The notes under the pieces: generated by a model | Told to the model about the DNA's origin: nothing | Seen by the model: only the letters and a program-made list of their open reading frames with translations | The model's database searches: none | Program-made: the position numbers and the translations under genes | Shown: piece after piece, positions 1 through 7,423 of the stretch | Layout: the number at the start of each line of letters is the position of its first letter | Position numbering within the stretch: the first letter of the stretch is position 1 | From: Microbacterium hydrocarbonoxydans | Lineage (GTDB): Bacteria > Actinomycetota > Actinomycetes > Actinomycetales > Microbacteriaceae | Assembly (NCBI RefSeq): GCF_000956475.1 | Contig: NZ_JYJB01000010.1 | Coordinates: 496,001-560,000, forward strand | DNA: 64,000 nucleotides | Reading direction: 5' to 3'

Positions 1-403
1 ACCACGTTGCGACGAGGCGCAGCACGGCCGGGAAGATCGCCGCATCACCCGCTCCGAGCAGGATACGGGCGATGATCGCTATGCCGATGCTGGGGGAGAG
101 GGCCATCGTCAGCTGGCCGGCGGCCATCAGCACCATGCCGATCGTCATGATCGGGCGCGAGCCGTACCGGTCGAGGAGAATCCCGATCGGGATCTGCATG
201 CCGCCGTACACCGCGAGCTGGACGACCGCGAACAGGGCGAGAGTCGATGCGTCCGCGTGGAAGCGGTCGGCGGCTTCGACGCCGACCGCGCCGAGGGAGG
301 TGCGGTTCGTGATCGCGAGGACGTAGGCGGCGACGCCGACCGACCAGATGAGCCAGGCGCGCCACCCGGGAGTTGCTGAGGGGGAGACGGGGACCTGCTT
401 CAC
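1..403 (-). CDS. MFS transporter, N-terminal part
   Basis: Only the first 134 codons are in the window; the gene runs off the left edge. After a polar start (VKQVPVSPSATP), hydrophobic segments follow at about residues 16-34, 50-72, 80-98 and 104-128. The major facilitator loop between helices 2 and 3 is visible as LLDRYGSRP. Such carriers move small solutes across the plasma membrane; the substrate cannot be told from this part. The GTG start overlaps the stop of the upstream acetyltransferase gene as GTGA (400-403), so the two are probably translated together. The family call is firm, the specific role unknown. Confidence 0.85.
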   Translation of the reverse strand, partial: MKQVPVSPSATPGWRAWLIWSVGVAAYVLAITNRTSLGAVGVEAADRFHADASTLALFAVVQLAVYGGMQIPIGILLDRYGSRPIMTIGMVLMAAGQLTMALSPSIGIAIIARILLGAGDAAIFPAVLRLVATW

Positions 404-987
404 CCCTCTACGCTACTCCTGACGGGCAGGGTGATTCGGCGCGACGTTCGGGGACGCAGCCGGATCCCCATGATCTGTGTGGGATGACTCGCCGACACTC
501 TTAGGCAGGGATCGATGACGGTCCATCCCAGCGACGTGTAGAGCCCCTGCGGTGCCACTGCATCCGGGTAGCAGGCGAGAAGAGCGCTGTTGTAGGGGAG
601 GCCGTCGAGCACGTTATTCATGAGCGCCCTGCCCAATCCGGAACGGCGGTGCGACGGCTTCACGACGAGTTCTGCGACCCCGAACTGCTGCTGTTCGAGC
701 CATCGCGCGCGGTGCGGCGCGGCGAGCGTCGCGTTCAGACGGTCCCACCACCAATCGCCGGGCCCGATTCCGGTTCCGAGGACGAAACCGACCAGATCTC
801 CGTCCTCTGTCGCAGTGCGGAGCCGGAACTCCGGCTTCTCTGCCGCGTACCGTCGTATCCGCTGAGGGAACTCGATGAGGTTGCGGGCCGGATCCTCATC
901 GTACGGCGGCTCTGCGAATGCGTCCGCATAGAGCCGTGCGATCGCGTCGAGCTGATCTTCGGTGCCGTCCCACTGCGAGATCTTCAC
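400..987 (-). CDS. GNAT family N-acetyltransferase
   Basis: A 195-residue protein of the Gcn5-related acetyltransferase family, which transfers acetyl from acetyl-CoA to an amine. The acetyl-CoA binding motif A is clear at about residues 105-125: VAELVVKPSHRRSGLGRALM, with the R-x-x-G-L-G pyrophosphate loop. A second conserved piece, LYTSLGW, lies near residue 152. The N-terminus is acidic and the C-terminus (about 178-195) is basic and probably disordered. The start is GTG with no clear Shine-Dalgarno. It is the first gene of a two-gene unit with the MFS carrier, to which it is coupled by a GTGA overlap; an acetylated substrate exported by the carrier is possible but only a guess. Confidence 0.88.
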   Translation of the reverse strand: MKISQWDGTEDQLDAIARLYADAFAEPPYDEDPARNLIEFPQRIRRYAAEKPEFRLRTATEDGDLVGFVLGTGIGPGDWWWDRLNATLAAPHRARWLEQQQFGVAELVVKPSHRRSGLGRALMNNVLDGLPYNSALLACYPDAVAPQGLYTSLGWTVIDPCLRVSASHPTQIMGIRLRPRTSRRITLPVRSSVEG

Positions 988-1032
988 CGCTCGATCTTCG
1001 CACGATCGATGCCCGAGGCCTGGGCACGAGGC

Positions 1033-1314
1033 TCAGCTGAGCCGCTCGGTGAGGTGCACGGTGACGTCGTCGCCGTCGGTCTTCCCGATCTGCTTCCGGA
1101 TCGCCGCGGTGATGGGGAGCTTGTGCGTGCCGTCTCCGAGCGCCATGAACGCGCCTCGGAAGGGCTCACCGTCGACAGTACCGGCAACCTTCACGAGTCC
1201 GCGGGTGCCGAAGATCGTCACGGAATCCGGGAGCTGCACGCACGTCCAGGTATCGCCCTCCCGGACTTTGCCGAGAGTCGCGGTGAACGTCAGGTCAAGA
1301 GGTCGAGCGCTCAT
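1033..1314 (-). CDS. DUF1905 domain protein
   Basis: A 93-residue soluble protein that fills a single DUF1905 domain, a small beta-barrel found alone or joined to YdeI-type domains. Typical features are the opening [12 protein letters not shown], the central [17 protein letters not shown] and the closing segment with GDDVTVHL. Its biochemical role is not known. AAGAAGG lies six bases before the ATG. The gene is 21 bases downstream of the DUF1761 membrane protein gene on the same strand, so the two probably share a transcript that starts in the tetR-facing intergenic region. Confidence 0.8.
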   Translation of the reverse strand: MSARPLDLTFTATLGKVREGDTWTCVQLPDSVTIFGTRGLVKVAGTVDGEPFRGAFMALGDGTHKLPITAAIRKQIGKTDGDDVTVHLTERLS

Positions 1315-1335
1315 TTGGTGCCTTCTTTCGTGGGT

Positions 1336-1716
1336 TCAGACGAAGAGCCCGACGAGGATGCCGATCAGCGTGAGCTTGATGATCCAGTCGAGCAGGTGGA
1401 CGCAGGCGGTCGGGATCGCGGTGTTCTCGTGCACGACGCCGCCGAACAGCAGGATGAGGGGCAGAGCCGAGAGCGTCAGGCCGAGCAGGGCTCCGACGGC
1501 GGCGCCATGCCAGTCGGCTGTCGCCATGAGACCGGCGATGAGCAGTGACGCCAGAAGGCTGCGCAAGATCACCGAGAGCATCTGCACGGGGAACGGGATG
1601 CCGGGTCGCGGCGTGCTGGTCCGGGCGACGAGCCGAGAGACCGGCGGGATCGCGTAGAGCGCCGCGCTGGCGATGAAGGATGCGATCGTGGCGATCAGTA
1701 TGCCGATGACGATCAT
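1336..1716 (-). CDS. DUF1761-like small membrane protein
   Basis: A 126-residue protein that is almost wholly hydrophobic, with four predicted membrane helices at about residues 3-22, 47-67, 72-92 and 106-125. The last part, HLLDWIIKLTLIGILVG, resembles the end of DUF1761 proteins, whose function is unknown. A GGGGG run lies three to four bases before the ATG at 1716. It is transcribed away from the tetR gene at 1794, and the 77 bases between them carry two overlapping dyads, so it is the most likely target of that repressor. The DUF assignment is by pattern only. Confidence 0.62.
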   Translation of the reverse strand: MIVIGILIATIASFIASAALYAIPPVSRLVARTSTPRPGIPFPVQMLSVILRSLLASLLIAGLMATADWHGAAVGALLGLTLSALPLILLFGGVVHENTAIPTACVHLLDWIIKLTLIGILVGLFV

Positions 1717-1725
1717 GACGCCCCC

Positions 1726-1781
1726 TTGAGTACTTGATGGTACTCAAATGGTATGACTCGCTTAAAGAACCGTCAAGTACT
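1726..1781. promoter_or_regulatory. Two overlapping dyads between DUF1761 gene and tetR
   Basis: TTGAGTAC at 1726-1733 and GTACTCAA at 1740-1747 form a perfect 8-bp inverted repeat with a 6-base gap. AGTACTTGATGG at 1729-1740 also pairs with CCGTCAAGTACT at 1770-1781 (11 of 12), so one half-site can take part in two dyads. Placed between divergent genes, this is the expected operator arrangement for the adjacent TetR protein. Binding is inferred. Confidence 0.65.
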
Positions 1782-1786
1782 AATAT
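1781..1786 (+). promoter_or_regulatory. -10 hexamer TAATAT of tetR, leaderless spacing
   Basis: TAATAT ends 7 bases before the ATG at 1794, so transcription would start at about the start codon. It overlaps the right arm of the dyad by one base. Confidence 0.6.
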
Positions 1787-1793
1787 TCGAGGT

Positions 1794-2414
1794 ATGAGCG
1801 AGACTGCGACGCGAACCAGAGGCCGTCCCGCCGGGTCGACGGGGGATGAGCTGCTCGACGTGGCCCGCGGGGTGTTCCTCGAATTCGGCTACCGCGGCGC
1901 GTCGATGGACGAGGTTGCGAAGCGCGCGAAGATCTCCAAGTCGTCGCTGTATCGCGAGCACTCGTCGAAGAAGGCGCTCTACGCGGCCGTCGTGCATGCG
2001 TGGGCGAGGGCCGGCCGCGACGCCATGCGACCGTCGCTCGAGAGGCTGCGGGGGAGCGGTGACCTCCGCTCACGGCTCATCGAGCTCGCGCAGACCATGC
2101 GGGCCGGCATTCTGAGTCCGCCCGTGCTGGAGATGCGCCGTCTCGTCACCGCCGAGGCGCAGTCGCAGCCCGAGGTCGCACGGGTGTACCTCGAGGAGAG
2201 CTGGAACTCGAACATCCGAAACCTCGGCGAGGCGCTGGGCGAGATCGCAGACGGGGGAGAGCTGCGGATCGACGACCCGGACGCCGCGGCCGCCCAGTTC
2301 ACGTGGCTGGTGATCGGCGCGCCCCTGAATGCCCGGCTGTTGAGCGCTGTTGTCGACGAGCCGCGTGTCGAGACCGCCGTCGACCTTTTTCTCGCGGGGT
2401 ATGCTCCGCGCTGA
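1794..2414 (+). CDS. TetR family transcriptional regulator
   Basis: A 206-residue TetR-type repressor. The DNA-binding helix-turn-helix is at about residues 14-60 (FLEFGYRGASMDEVAKRAK, then ISKSSLYREHSSKKALY); the rest is a variable ligand and dimer domain. The ATG at 1794 is preferred over an in-frame ATG at 1734, because MSETATRTRGRPAG is the usual beginning and the upstream codons would cover the operator and the -10. GAGGT touches the start codon and is too close to act as a ribosome site, so a leaderless message is likely. It probably represses itself and the divergent DUF1761-DUF1905 genes; the ligand is unknown. Confidence 0.88.
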   Translation: MSETATRTRGRPAGSTGDELLDVARGVFLEFGYRGASMDEVAKRAKISKSSLYREHSSKKALYAAVVHAWARAGRDAMRPSLERLRGSGDLRSRLIELAQTMRAGILSPPVLEMRRLVTAEAQSQPEVARVYLEESWNSNIRNLGEALGEIADGGELRIDDPDAAAAQFTWLVIGAPLNARLLSAVVDEPRVETAVDLFLAGYAPR

Positions 2415-2463
2415 CCGGCGATACTGGAACCCATGTATGGGGGAGGGCGTGTTGAATAGGCGG

Positions 2464-3237
2464 ATGAGTACCTCCGTCTCATCGCCCGACCCGGCTGCAC
2501 CGACTGCGGAACCCTCACGCCGGCGCTTTCTCATCGCCGCGGGGGCGGGACTCGCCGTGACCGCAGCGGGAATCTGGTTGGCTGCCGTACCTGAAGGCGG
2601 CGAGGAGGCTGGATCCCCCGTGGACCCGGACAACCCACGGGGCCTGACTGAGTACGCCCCGGTTTACGAGCGAGCCGTGAAGGGCCTAGAAGTGCCTCTG
2701 GGGTTCGAGGACTGCGCGAACCCCACTACGAGGGCGAGCCGCGCCACAGCGGGGAGCGACCATCACACAGTGACCCCGCTCATCGACCGATTCGTCATCC
2801 ATCACACGGGAACAACCGCTGATCAGCTCGATTTCCTCTCGCGGTGCAACAAGCGATCCTCCGCGCCCACGTTCTATCTCCGAAACGATGGCACCGTTTT
2901 CGAGCTCATCCGCCCCGGCGCGAAACCCGCGTCGACGGGCGCGGACTGGAACTGGAGATCTCTCGCGGTGGAGACGCTGGACCACACCGGGGCGCCCGAC
3001 TACGCCGTGACTGCGGAGCAGCTCGAGGAACTCGCGCAGATGATCGCGTGGCTGGCCACGTTCGACGGAGGAACACTGGACGGCGTTCCCGTGTCGTTCA
3101 CGATCGATCGCGACCACGTCATCAGCCACCAGGAGACGTGGTCGGGAACTGAATGCCCCGGCCCGTACCTCCAGGCTCGACTCGATGACATCGTGGCCCG
3201 AGCTCGGGAGATCTTCGAGAAGAACACGGCCGCTTGA
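2464..3237 (+). CDS. Tat-exported N-acetylmuramoyl-L-alanine amidase
   Basis: A 257-residue Amidase_2/PGRP-type enzyme that cleaves the bond between N-acetylmuramic acid and L-alanine in peptidoglycan. The N-terminus has a twin-arginine signal, SRRRFL, followed by a hydrophobic stretch (about residues 19-37), so it is folded in the cytoplasm and exported by Tat; the tat genes are at 18985-20054. Zinc ligands fit the family: HHTG near residue 103, then SHQE and CPG near the end. The start is uncertain: ATG 2464 is chosen, but in-frame GTG 2449 and TTG 2452 sit just behind a GGGAGG ribosome site. It could also be a muramidase-like autolysin aimed at other bacteria. Confidence 0.8.
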   Translation: MSTSVSSPDPAAPTAEPSRRRFLIAAGAGLAVTAAGIWLAAVPEGGEEAGSPVDPDNPRGLTEYAPVYERAVKGLEVPLGFEDCANPTTRASRATAGSDHHTVTPLIDRFVIHHTGTTADQLDFLSRCNKRSSAPTFYLRNDGTVFELIRPGAKPASTGADWNWRSLAVETLDHTGAPDYAVTAEQLEELAQMIAWLATFDGGTLDGVPVSFTIDRDHVISHQETWSGTECPGPYLQARLDDIVARAREIFEKNTAA

Positions 3238-3295
3238 CCGGGTGACACGTTCTGCGGAGTCGGCGCGATTGCGGTGCCGACTCCTCCTGCGCTTC

Positions 3296-3301
3296 TACGC
3301 T
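3296..3301 (+). promoter_or_regulatory. -10 hexamer TACGCT, leaderless spacing
   Basis: TACGCT ends 6 bases before the ATG at 3308 of the hydrolase gene. Confidence 0.5.
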
Positions 3302-3307
3302 GGTGGC

Positions 3308-4315
3308 ATGGATGACGAAGCCGGCCGCGCCGTGATCGCAGATCTGTGCCGCCTCCCGAATCCCGAGGCAATCGATCGCACGGCGTATGTGGAACTCGGA
3401 GGGGTCAGCCAGTTCGTGTCGATCCGCGGGCGAAGCGCGAGCAATCCGGTGCTCGTCGTGTGTCATGGCGGCCCAGCGCTCCCTTCGCTGCCGTCTTCGT
3501 GGATCTGGCAGCGAGGCGTCGAGGACTACTTCACCGTCGTCAACTACGACCAGCGCGCCAGCGGCAAGTCGGCGGCGAACGTGCCGGACGGGCTGGATCT
3601 GAGCATCGACAGGTATGTCGATGACCTTGTGGAGCTGATCGAGTGGCTTCGGAGTGAGGTGGGCGTGACGAAGGTGGGTGTTCTCGGCCACAGCTGGGGA
3701 ACGCTCATCGGCGTCACTCTGGCAGAACGGCGAGCAGATCTGCTCTGGGCGTACATCGGCGTCGGCCAGGTGATCTCGGGGGCGGAGAACGAGATCGAGA
3801 GCTTCGGCCACGCGGTGCGCAGCGCCATTGCGGATCATAACGACGAGGCCGTGTCAGAGCTCACCGCTCTCGGAGAGTACCCCGGCGTGCAGCAGCTCAC
3901 AGTGGAGCGAATCGTGACGTGCAGGAGGTGGGCCCAGCACTACGGGGGATTGGCCGCATATCGCTCGGGAGCAGGCTATTTCATCGACGCGGAGGAGTTG
4001 TCGCCGTACTACACGAGCGATGAGCTCGAGCTGATCGGCACGGGGCAGCGGGCGACGATGCCCGCTGTGCTTCCCGCGCTGCTCGGCTTCGATGCGCGAG
4101 ACCGTATCGAGTTCGACGTCCCGATGATCCAGTTCCTCGGGCGGCACGACTGGACGACTCCGACGGGCCCCGTCGAGCGATGGTTCGAGAAGGTCGCGGC
4201 TCCATCGAAGAGCCTCATCTGGTTCGAGAACTCGGCCCACCTGTGCATGTTCGAGGAACCAGGAAAGTTCGTCGTGAGCCTGGTGAACTCGGCGCTGCCG
4301 CACGCAGCGGTATGA
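3308..4315 (+). CDS. Alpha/beta hydrolase, proline iminopeptidase-like
   Basis: A 335-residue alpha/beta-fold hydrolase resembling the S33 peptidase branch. The oxyanion region HGGPA is at about residue 55, the DQRASGKSA strand-loop near 80, and the nucleophile elbow GHSWG near 127; the acid and histidine of the triad are probably in the segments FLGRHD and NSAHL near the C-terminus. True proline iminopeptidases have HGGPG and DQRGxGxS, so the substitutions here make a peptidase assignment doubtful; an esterase or lipase is as likely. No signal peptide is seen. The ATG at 3308 is favoured by a TACGCT -10 six bases upstream. Confidence 0.78.
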   Translation: MDDEAGRAVIADLCRLPNPEAIDRTAYVELGGVSQFVSIRGRSASNPVLVVCHGGPALPSLPSSWIWQRGVEDYFTVVNYDQRASGKSAANVPDGLDLSIDRYVDDLVELIEWLRSEVGVTKVGVLGHSWGTLIGVTLAERRADLLWAYIGVGQVISGAENEIESFGHAVRSAIADHNDEAVSELTALGEYPGVQQLTVERIVTCRRWAQHYGGLAAYRSGAGYFIDAEELSPYYTSDELELIGTGQRATMPAVLPALLGFDARDRIEFDVPMIQFLGRHDWTTPTGPVERWFEKVAAPSKSLIWFENSAHLCMFEEPGKFVVSLVNSALPHAAV

Positions 4316-4415
4316 GGAGAAGCGACCGACTCGGCACCGCGGACGCGCTCTGATGACGAGAGGCGGGTGCGTATATCGAACGACGCGTGTTCGCATCCGG
4401 GTAGCGATGATGTTC

Positions 4416-4421
4416 TAGTAT
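4416..4421 (+). promoter_or_regulatory. -10 hexamer TAGTAT, leaderless spacing
   Basis: TAGTAT ends 6 bases before the GTG at 4428 and there is no Shine-Dalgarno. Confidence 0.55.
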
Positions 4422-4427
4422 CCGAGA

Positions 4428-4844
4428 GTGTCTGACTTGATGACGCGTTTCCCAGCGGGTGCGGCAGTCCGCGCGATTCGGTTTCCGACCACGGTGCAAG
4501 CGGTGGAGTCTTTGGGTGGCCCTCGCATGCCGCTGGCGTTCGTAGTCGCCGTGGAGTCGGGTAAGGTCGCCTTCATCGGGTGGCGCAAGTCGAGTCTGCT
4601 CTGGGACATTCCTGTCTCAAACGTCCAGTCGATCAGCGTTGCTGAGACCAGGTCTTCGCCACCGTTTCCGCAAGTTGCTCTGGCTATCGTCTTGACTGTG
4701 CAGACCAGCACCGGCTTGACGGAGCTTCCGATTGTGCCTGTTGCGGACGACGGTGAGCAGTCATTGACGTGGAAAGATCGCGAGGTGCGAGCATTGGCAA
4801 AGCGGCTTTCAGACGCGATGGCGACAGAGCCCGGCATCAGCTGA
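4428..4844 (+). CDS. Protein of unknown function
   Basis: A 138-residue protein I do not recognise. It has no membrane helix or signal peptide. The sequence alternates short hydrophobic and polar pieces (LAFVVAVESGKVAFIGW, then VALAIVLTVQT), suggesting beta strands, and ends with a helix that is mainly charged. Codon use has more A and T in third positions than the neighbouring genes, and the flanks are long and gene-poor, so it may be a recent arrival. The GTG start is supported by a TAGTAT -10 six bases upstream. It stands alone, with no operon partner to hint at a role. Confidence 0.6.
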   Translation: MSDLMTRFPAGAAVRAIRFPTTVQAVESLGGPRMPLAFVVAVESGKVAFIGWRKSSLLWDIPVSNVQSISVAETRSSPPFPQVALAIVLTVQTSTGLTELPIVPVADDGEQSLTWKDREVRALAKRLSDAMATEPGIS

Positions 4845-5210
4845 GAGATTTGAGCAACGTCAGTCAGTCAGGGGCGTGGCGTCCTACGTGATCTGACATA
4901 ATGTGCATTATCGGCTATCTCGCGATCGTTGGAACCAGCGAGAGCGGACGCGAGGTTGGCAGATCTCCAGCCTCACCGAAAGACAGGTCGCTGAGGGGTG
5001 TTCGTTGGCGGGACAGCACTAGGACGAGCCTGGGGCGCGTCGTCGCTTCGTCGATGTCACGCCTCGACAACTCGGCCCGGTCTACGGGCATCCGCATCGT
5101 TGTCTGCGTCCGGGTGCCAATATCGTCCTCGATTCGTGCGCGTTCTCGCCCGGTGGATATACGCGCGTCCGCGACGTGAGCTGGCCGCTTCTTCCACGCA
5201 CGTCCGGCCC
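4845..5210. other. Intergenic stretch without a supported gene
   Basis: Together with 5211-5274 this is the longest gene-free stretch of the window. Short frames exist on both strands but have no ribosome site, no recognisable domain and poor codon use. One plus-strand frame through about 5035-5215, continuous with the MarR frame, reads rather protein-like but has no start codon; a decayed gene is possible. No hairpin with a T tract was seen. Confidence 0.5.
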
Positions 5211-5243
5211 TACGGTATCGTTGGTGACACCAACGATACCGTA
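5211..5243. promoter_or_regulatory. 33-bp perfect palindrome before marR
   Basis: TACGGTATCGTTGGTG (5211-5226) and its exact complement CACCAACGATACCGTA (5228-5243) flank a single A. The centre is 48 bases before the marR start codon. Such a long perfect dyad suits a MarR dimer operator; the site would also overlap any marR promoter, giving autorepression. The inner GTTGGTG/CACCAAC pair may be the core. Confidence 0.7.
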
Positions 5244-5274
5244 TTCTCGCTCTCACCGACAGAGAGGTCGCGTG

Positions 5275-5715
5275 ATGTTCTTCGCCGAACTGCCTACCTG
5301 GGTGCTCAGCCAGGCCCACCTGCGGGCGCACTCCATCCTCACGGCGAAGCTGGTGGCCGTCGGCGCGCGTGTCTACGACCACCGCATCCTCGACGTGCTC
5401 GACCGCAACCCCGAGCCTCTCTCCCAGGTCGGCATCGGTACGCTCGCGCGTCTGGACCGCCGTGACGTGACGCTGACGCTCACGACACTCGAAGAGGAAG
5501 GTTATGTGGTGCGCCGTCCCGATCCTGATGATGCCCGCCGTAACGTCGTCGAGCTGACGCCTGAAGGACGCGAACGTCAGCGCTTGCTCGCGGCACTGGC
5601 CGCTGATGCGCAGGAGGACGTGCTCGCGCCGCTCGATGCGGACGCGCGCGGAGCCTTCCTCGGTGCGCTCGCGCTCCTCGCAGGCAGTCGCTCGCTACTC
5701 GGGACCGAGGCGTGA
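5275..5715 (+). CDS. MarR family transcriptional regulator
   Basis: A 146-residue winged-helix regulator. The recognition region is at about residues 48-80 (IGTLARLDRRDVTLTLTTLE) and the wing RRPDPDDARRNVVELTPEGR at about 84-103 is typical of MarR. Helices at both ends make the dimer. GAGAGG lies seven bases before ATG 5275; an in-frame GTG at 5272 is the alternative start. The palindrome at 5211-5243 is the probable operator. No efflux pump or enzyme is adjacent on the same strand, so its regulon beyond itself is unknown. The last 236 bases are covered by an antisense open frame that I think is a frameshift artefact. Confidence 0.87.
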   Translation: MFFAELPTWVLSQAHLRAHSILTAKLVAVGARVYDHRILDVLDRNPEPLSQVGIGTLARLDRRDVTLTLTTLEEEGYVVRRPDPDDARRNVVELTPEGRERQRLLAALAADAQEDVLAPLDADARGAFLGALALLAGSRSLLGTEA

Positions 5716-6712
5716 GGCCTACTCCCCCGGCACGCATGCCGATGTGATGGTCGCTGTACCGGATGTCCTCCTGCATCGCGCGGTCCCGGTCGTATCCGGC
5801 AGCGTCCCACACCTCGAGGATCCGAGCCAGCGACCGCGCATTGTCCTCGGTTCGGAAATCGATCGATAGCTCCTTCTGGATACCCGCGGTATCGGCGCAA
5901 CCCGCGATCACCGGAGTGAGACCCGACACGTCGATCGGTGCGCCTGACGCGTCAAGAACCGCCCCCGCGCTCGCATCGATCGACGCTGTCAGCAGTTCGC
6001 GGAGGCCTTCATCGATCGATTCGGCCGTGATCGGTGCGCGTGGCGAAGTCGACGGCGGCGCCGGGAAGAGATCCCGCGGACCCGTCAGACCGCACTGATG
6101 CGGTCCGGGCAGCGCCGGCAGCACCAGGGTGGGATATCCAGCGGCCGTGAGATCAGTGTCCTCAGAAGGACGATCGACGGAGTAGTGGATGGTCAGCGTG
6201 TCACCATCAGCCGTCACGGCGTATCCACCGGTCGAGAACGGCTGGTATCCGTCGTCTCCTGAAGCCCGCCCGACCCGGACGATCGTGAGCGGGCCGTCCA
6301 TCCGGTACACCGTGCTGTTCCCGCCCAGGAGGAACGAGCGCTCCACGACCACGTAGCCCGTGTCGCATCCGTCGCTGAGCACCGCAGTGACGTTCGCCTC
6401 GACGGTCAGGACCACATCGAGCATCGCGACGGCGGCAGCGCACGCCGCGAGGACCGCCCCCACGATCTTCAGCGGCAGCATCCACCGCGGCGGCGCGACG
6501 CCCAGCAAGCCGACGCATAACGCGGACACCGCGACGAGCATCGCCAGGCTCAGCACGCTCTGCCCGTCGAGCGCGCCGAGGAGGACGGATGCCGTGCCCG
6601 ACGACGCCGCGTCCAGTGCGAGCATCCAGACGATGATCGCCGTTGCGATCGCGAAGAGACCGCCCGCGATCCGCGTCACAGTTCGTCGGGTGGTCTCCAT
6701 GCCAGCACTCAC
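5480..6712 (-). CDS. Membrane protein of unknown function, probably frameshifted at its end
   Basis: The open frame has 410 codons, but only the first 328 look like protein. Three membrane helices lie at about residues 14-34, 50-70 and 80-102, followed by a long domain with four cysteines that is probably outside the cell. After MRAGG (near 5728) the frame runs through the antisense strand of marR and becomes arginine-rich. Removing one G from the run of five at 5724-5728 gives MRAGE and a TAG at 5719-5721, four bases past the marR stop, so the true gene probably ends there. The GTG start has TAGGCT six bases upstream. No family is recognised; an ATG at 6700 is an alternative start. Confidence 0.65.
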   Translation of the reverse strand: MSAGMETTRRTVTRIAGGLFAIATAIIVWMLALDAASSGTASVLLGALDGQSVLSLAMLVAVSALCVGLLGVAPPRWMLPLKIVGAVLAACAAAVAMLDVVLTVEANVTAVLSDGCDTGYVVVERSFLLGGNSTVYRMDGPLTIVRVGRASGDDGYQPFSTGGYAVTADGDTLTIHYSVDRPSEDTDLTAAGYPTLVLPALPGPHQCGLTGPRDLFPAPPSTSPRAPITAESIDEGLRELLTASIDASAGAVLDASGAPIDVSGLTPVIAGCADTAGIQKELSIDFRTEDNARSLARILEVWDAAGYDRDRAMQEDIRYSDHHIGMRAGGVGLTPRSRVASDCLRGARAHRGRLRARPHRAARARPPAHQRPVPRASADVRVLQASARRRYGGHHQDRDGAPHNLPLRVS

Positions 6713-6718
6713 GTGTGA

Positions 6719-6724
6719 AGCCTA
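6719..6724 (-). promoter_or_regulatory. -10 hexamer TAGGCT, leaderless spacing
   Basis: Read on the minus strand, TAGGCT ends 6 bases before the GTG at 6712. Confidence 0.55.
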
Positions 6725-6803
6725 GGCGGGCACTGCGCCATTGTCGTCGTCTCACAGCCTTCTGGGAGCAGACGAAAACTGGTCACGCCTCGTGCCCCGC
6801 CAC

Positions 6804-6912
6804 GCTCACCCGTCAGCGTCGACTTCGCCGAGACGAGCTCGGCAGGTGTGCCTTCGAATACGATACGACCGCCGTCGTGCCCTGTGCCGGGGCCGATGTC
6901 GATGTGCCAGTC
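6804..6912 (-). pseudogene. Remnant copy of the 3' end of the UvrA-like ATPase gene
   Basis: These 109 bases align without gaps to 7446-7554 at 101 of 109 positions. Translated on the minus strand they give DIGPGTGHDGGRIVFEGTP and then [12 protein letters not shown], against [19 protein letters not shown] and [12 protein letters not shown] in the intact gene. A two-base difference just past the copy breaks the frame, so the last residues are lost. No start codon or ribosome site goes with it. It begins 10 bases after the grpB stop, so grpB is flanked by the two copies. Half of the differences are C in the intact gene and T in the remnant. Confidence 0.8.
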
Positions 6913-6922
6913 AGGGCACTCG

Positions 6923-7423
6923 TCAATCTTGATGGATGGTGCGCAGCAGCGCGGTGACGATGCCTGCTTTGCGGGCGGTGTACTCCCCCCATCCCGTGGC
7001 ATCAGCCGCCGCAGCTCGTTTGACACTCAGATACCGGGCGCGGGCACCTGAATCGGATCGAAGGAGATCGCGGAATGCCACACGATCGTGCCATTCCTGC
7101 CCCTCGGCCTCCACCACGTGGACGACCACGGTCCGCTCCTGTCGGTGCGGCCAACTCAGCCAAGAGTGCCCGGCACGTTGGCCCTCGAGATCGAACTCGT
7201 GGTCTGACAAAAGCGATGCAGTCTCTGCAACGTGGTCGTGGTCGACGCCGACCAGCACGTCGACGACGTCCTTCGACGGCAGGTCCGGCACAGCCGTTGA
7301 GCCTATGTGTTCGATAAGCGCAGTGGGAACGATTCCCTGCAGCTGTGAACGCAGCACCTCGAAGCGCCGATTCCAGTCTGCGGGACGGCATTCGACAAGG
7401 GTGACAGCTCCGATGTGGCTCAC
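6923..7423 (-). CDS. GrpB family (UPF0157) nucleotidyltransferase-like protein
   Basis: A 166-residue GrpB-type protein. The family hallmark is plain at about residues 38-58: EHIGSTAVPDLPSKDVVDV, the GS-T-A/S-V nucleotidyltransferase-like loop with a conserved aspartate. Members are single-domain or fused to dephospho-CoA kinase; their reaction is unproven. The GTG start overlaps the stop of the UvrA-like gene as GTGA (7420-7423), so it is the fourth gene of the AraC-VOC-UvrA-like-GrpB unit. A degraded copy of the UvrA-like 3' end follows it directly, which suggests this gene came in, or was moved, by a duplication event. Confidence 0.85.
   Translation of the reverse strand: MSHIGAVTLVECRPADWNRRFEVLRSQLQGIVPTALIEHIGSTAVPDLPSKDVVDVLVGVDHDHVAETASLLSDHEFDLEGQRAGHSWLSWPHRQERTVVVHVVEAEGQEWHDRVAFRDLLRSDSGARARYLSVKRAAAADATGWGEYTARKAGIVTALLRTIHQD

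Noticed and set aside
3308-4315. Naming the hydrolase a true proline iminopeptidase
   Set aside because: The HGGPG and DQRGxGxS motifs of that family are altered, so only the fold-level name is given.
4901-5382. Small open frames on both strands of the gene-poor stretch
   Set aside because: No ribosome site, no conserved-looking segment and codon use unlike real neighbours.
6709-7026. A 105-codon minus-strand gene covering the ATPase remnant
   Set aside because: Its only meaningful part is the duplicated ATPase tail; the start lies inside grpB in another frame, so it is treated as a pseudogene fragment.
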